Shown: piece by piece, positions 39,562 to 39,838 of the stretch
Layout of the letters: every line of letters starts with the position of its first letter
How positions within the stretch are numbered: position 1 is the first letter of the stretch
Source of the DNA: an uncultured Acidobacteriia bacterium
Lineage (GTDB): Bacteria > Acidobacteriota > Terriglobia > Bryobacterales > Bryobacteraceae
NCBI GenBank assembly: GCA_903881085.1
Contig: CAIRSA010000387.1
Location: 1 to 39,838, forward strand
Direction of reading: 5' to 3'
Length of the DNA stretch: 39,838 bases
Program-made: the position numbers and the translations under genes
The notes under the pieces: model-generated
The model's input: the letters and a program-made list of their open reading frames with translations, nothing else
What the model was told of the DNA's origin: nothing
Databases searched by the model: none

Positions 39562-39838
39562 CTATTTCGCGAAAGAAATCCCCAACCCCGTCGTATAAAG
39601 GAAATCATTCGATTTCCGCCCCGCGGCAGGATGATTCAAATACCGGTCACTAATCGAAAGATTCCAATTAAGCCGCTTCGAAAGCTTCGTCGAAATCCCC
39701 AGATCGAAGTTCACGCGATAAGACCCCGTAGTCGTCATATTGTTAAACATACGGTAGCTCTGCACCAGCGAAGACGCACCCGAAAGTTTCAGGCTGTAAT
39801 CGTCCCCCCAGTAAAGTTCAGCCGACTTCTGCGTCAAA
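39562..39838 (-). CDS. DUF481-type outer-membrane protein (C-terminal part, cut by window edge)
   Basis: The last 91 residues of a beta-barrel protein; its 5' part lies outside the window. Alternating strands (Y-S-L-K-L-S-G-A-S-S-L, Y-R-V-N-F-D-L-G-I-S-T, L-N-W-N-L-S-I-S-D-R-Y) lead to the closing segment G-R-K-S-N-D-F-L-Y-T-T-G-L-G-I-S-F-A-K. The D-R-Y-x-x-x-P-x-x-G-R-K-x-N-D-x-x-x-x-T-G pattern is that of DUF481 (YdiY-like salt-induced outer-membrane proteins), whose role is unknown. Confidence 0.8.
   Translation of the reverse strand, partial: LTQKSAELYWGDDYSLKLSGASSLVQSYRMFNNMTTTGSYRVNFDLGISTKLSKRLNWNLSISDRYLNHPAAGRKSNDFLYTTGLGISFAK

Overview
The window looks like a chromosome segment of a soil acidobacterium, most likely of the Bryobacterales/Solibacter type. 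That placement is an inference. It rests on high GC, a Ser/Thr kinase fused to PD40-type propeller repeats, a Tat-exported Gfo/Idh/MocA oxidoreductase, a bacterial CE15 esterase, a PL22-like oligogalacturonate-lyase propeller, DinB and DUF5995 proteins, and dispersed intergenic palindromes. I see no rRNA, tRNA, CRISPR array, phage module or intact insertion sequence.

Layout. Positions 1-3366 (minus) hold a chemosensory operon: STAS protein, CheY, CheA and the start of a soluble poly-HAMP chemoreceptor. Diverging from it at 3780 is a soluble MCP-like coiled-coil protein that carries a CheZ-like D-x-x-x-Q motif and an acidic C-terminal tail. Next come a secreted CE15 esterase and a TIM-barrel sugar isomerase (5633-7707, minus), a VapBC-type toxin-antitoxin pair (7837-8462) and a MarR regulator translationally coupled to a PLP-dependent decarboxylase (8547-10462, minus). 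An apparent nitric oxide defence operon follows (10544-12348): truncated haemoglobin, ferredoxin/flavin reductase and an NsrR-like Rrf2 regulator. Positions 12388-14294 encode a Tat-exported oxidoreductase and MiaE, and 14429-15298 an aldolase with a signal peptide. Two ABC-2 exporter sets flank a YcaQ/AlkZ-like winged-helix protein in one tight operon (15334-20657, minus). An HDOD protein lies at 20726. The section 21857-28968 carries the PL22-like propeller with an exported methyltransferase, a lipoprotein/PQQ-propeller/DinB operon, and a biotin carboxylase/BCCP/DnaC-like loader operon.

The right quarter is the most unusual part. At 29224-33312 a kinase gene, a DUF4258/YgiT-type toxin-antitoxin pair, a collapsed second copy of the kinase and an XRE antitoxin are arranged as if a kinase+TA block had been duplicated and then deleted internally. 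At 33737-38475 six co-directional genes encode a Cys/His-rich secreted peptide, an outer-membrane barrel, a periplasmic protein tentatively compared with FMN-binding domains, a periplasmic OB-fold-like protein, a MacB/FtsX-type permease and its ATPase. I could not match this set to a described pathway and regard it as the best candidate for a new system. The window closes with a DUF5995 protein and the 3' end of a DUF481 outer-membrane protein.

The intergenic spaces carry at least three repeat families: hairpins followed by ACTAA(C), all in plus orientation; a 55-nt palindrome found twice; and a 30-nt motif found twice.
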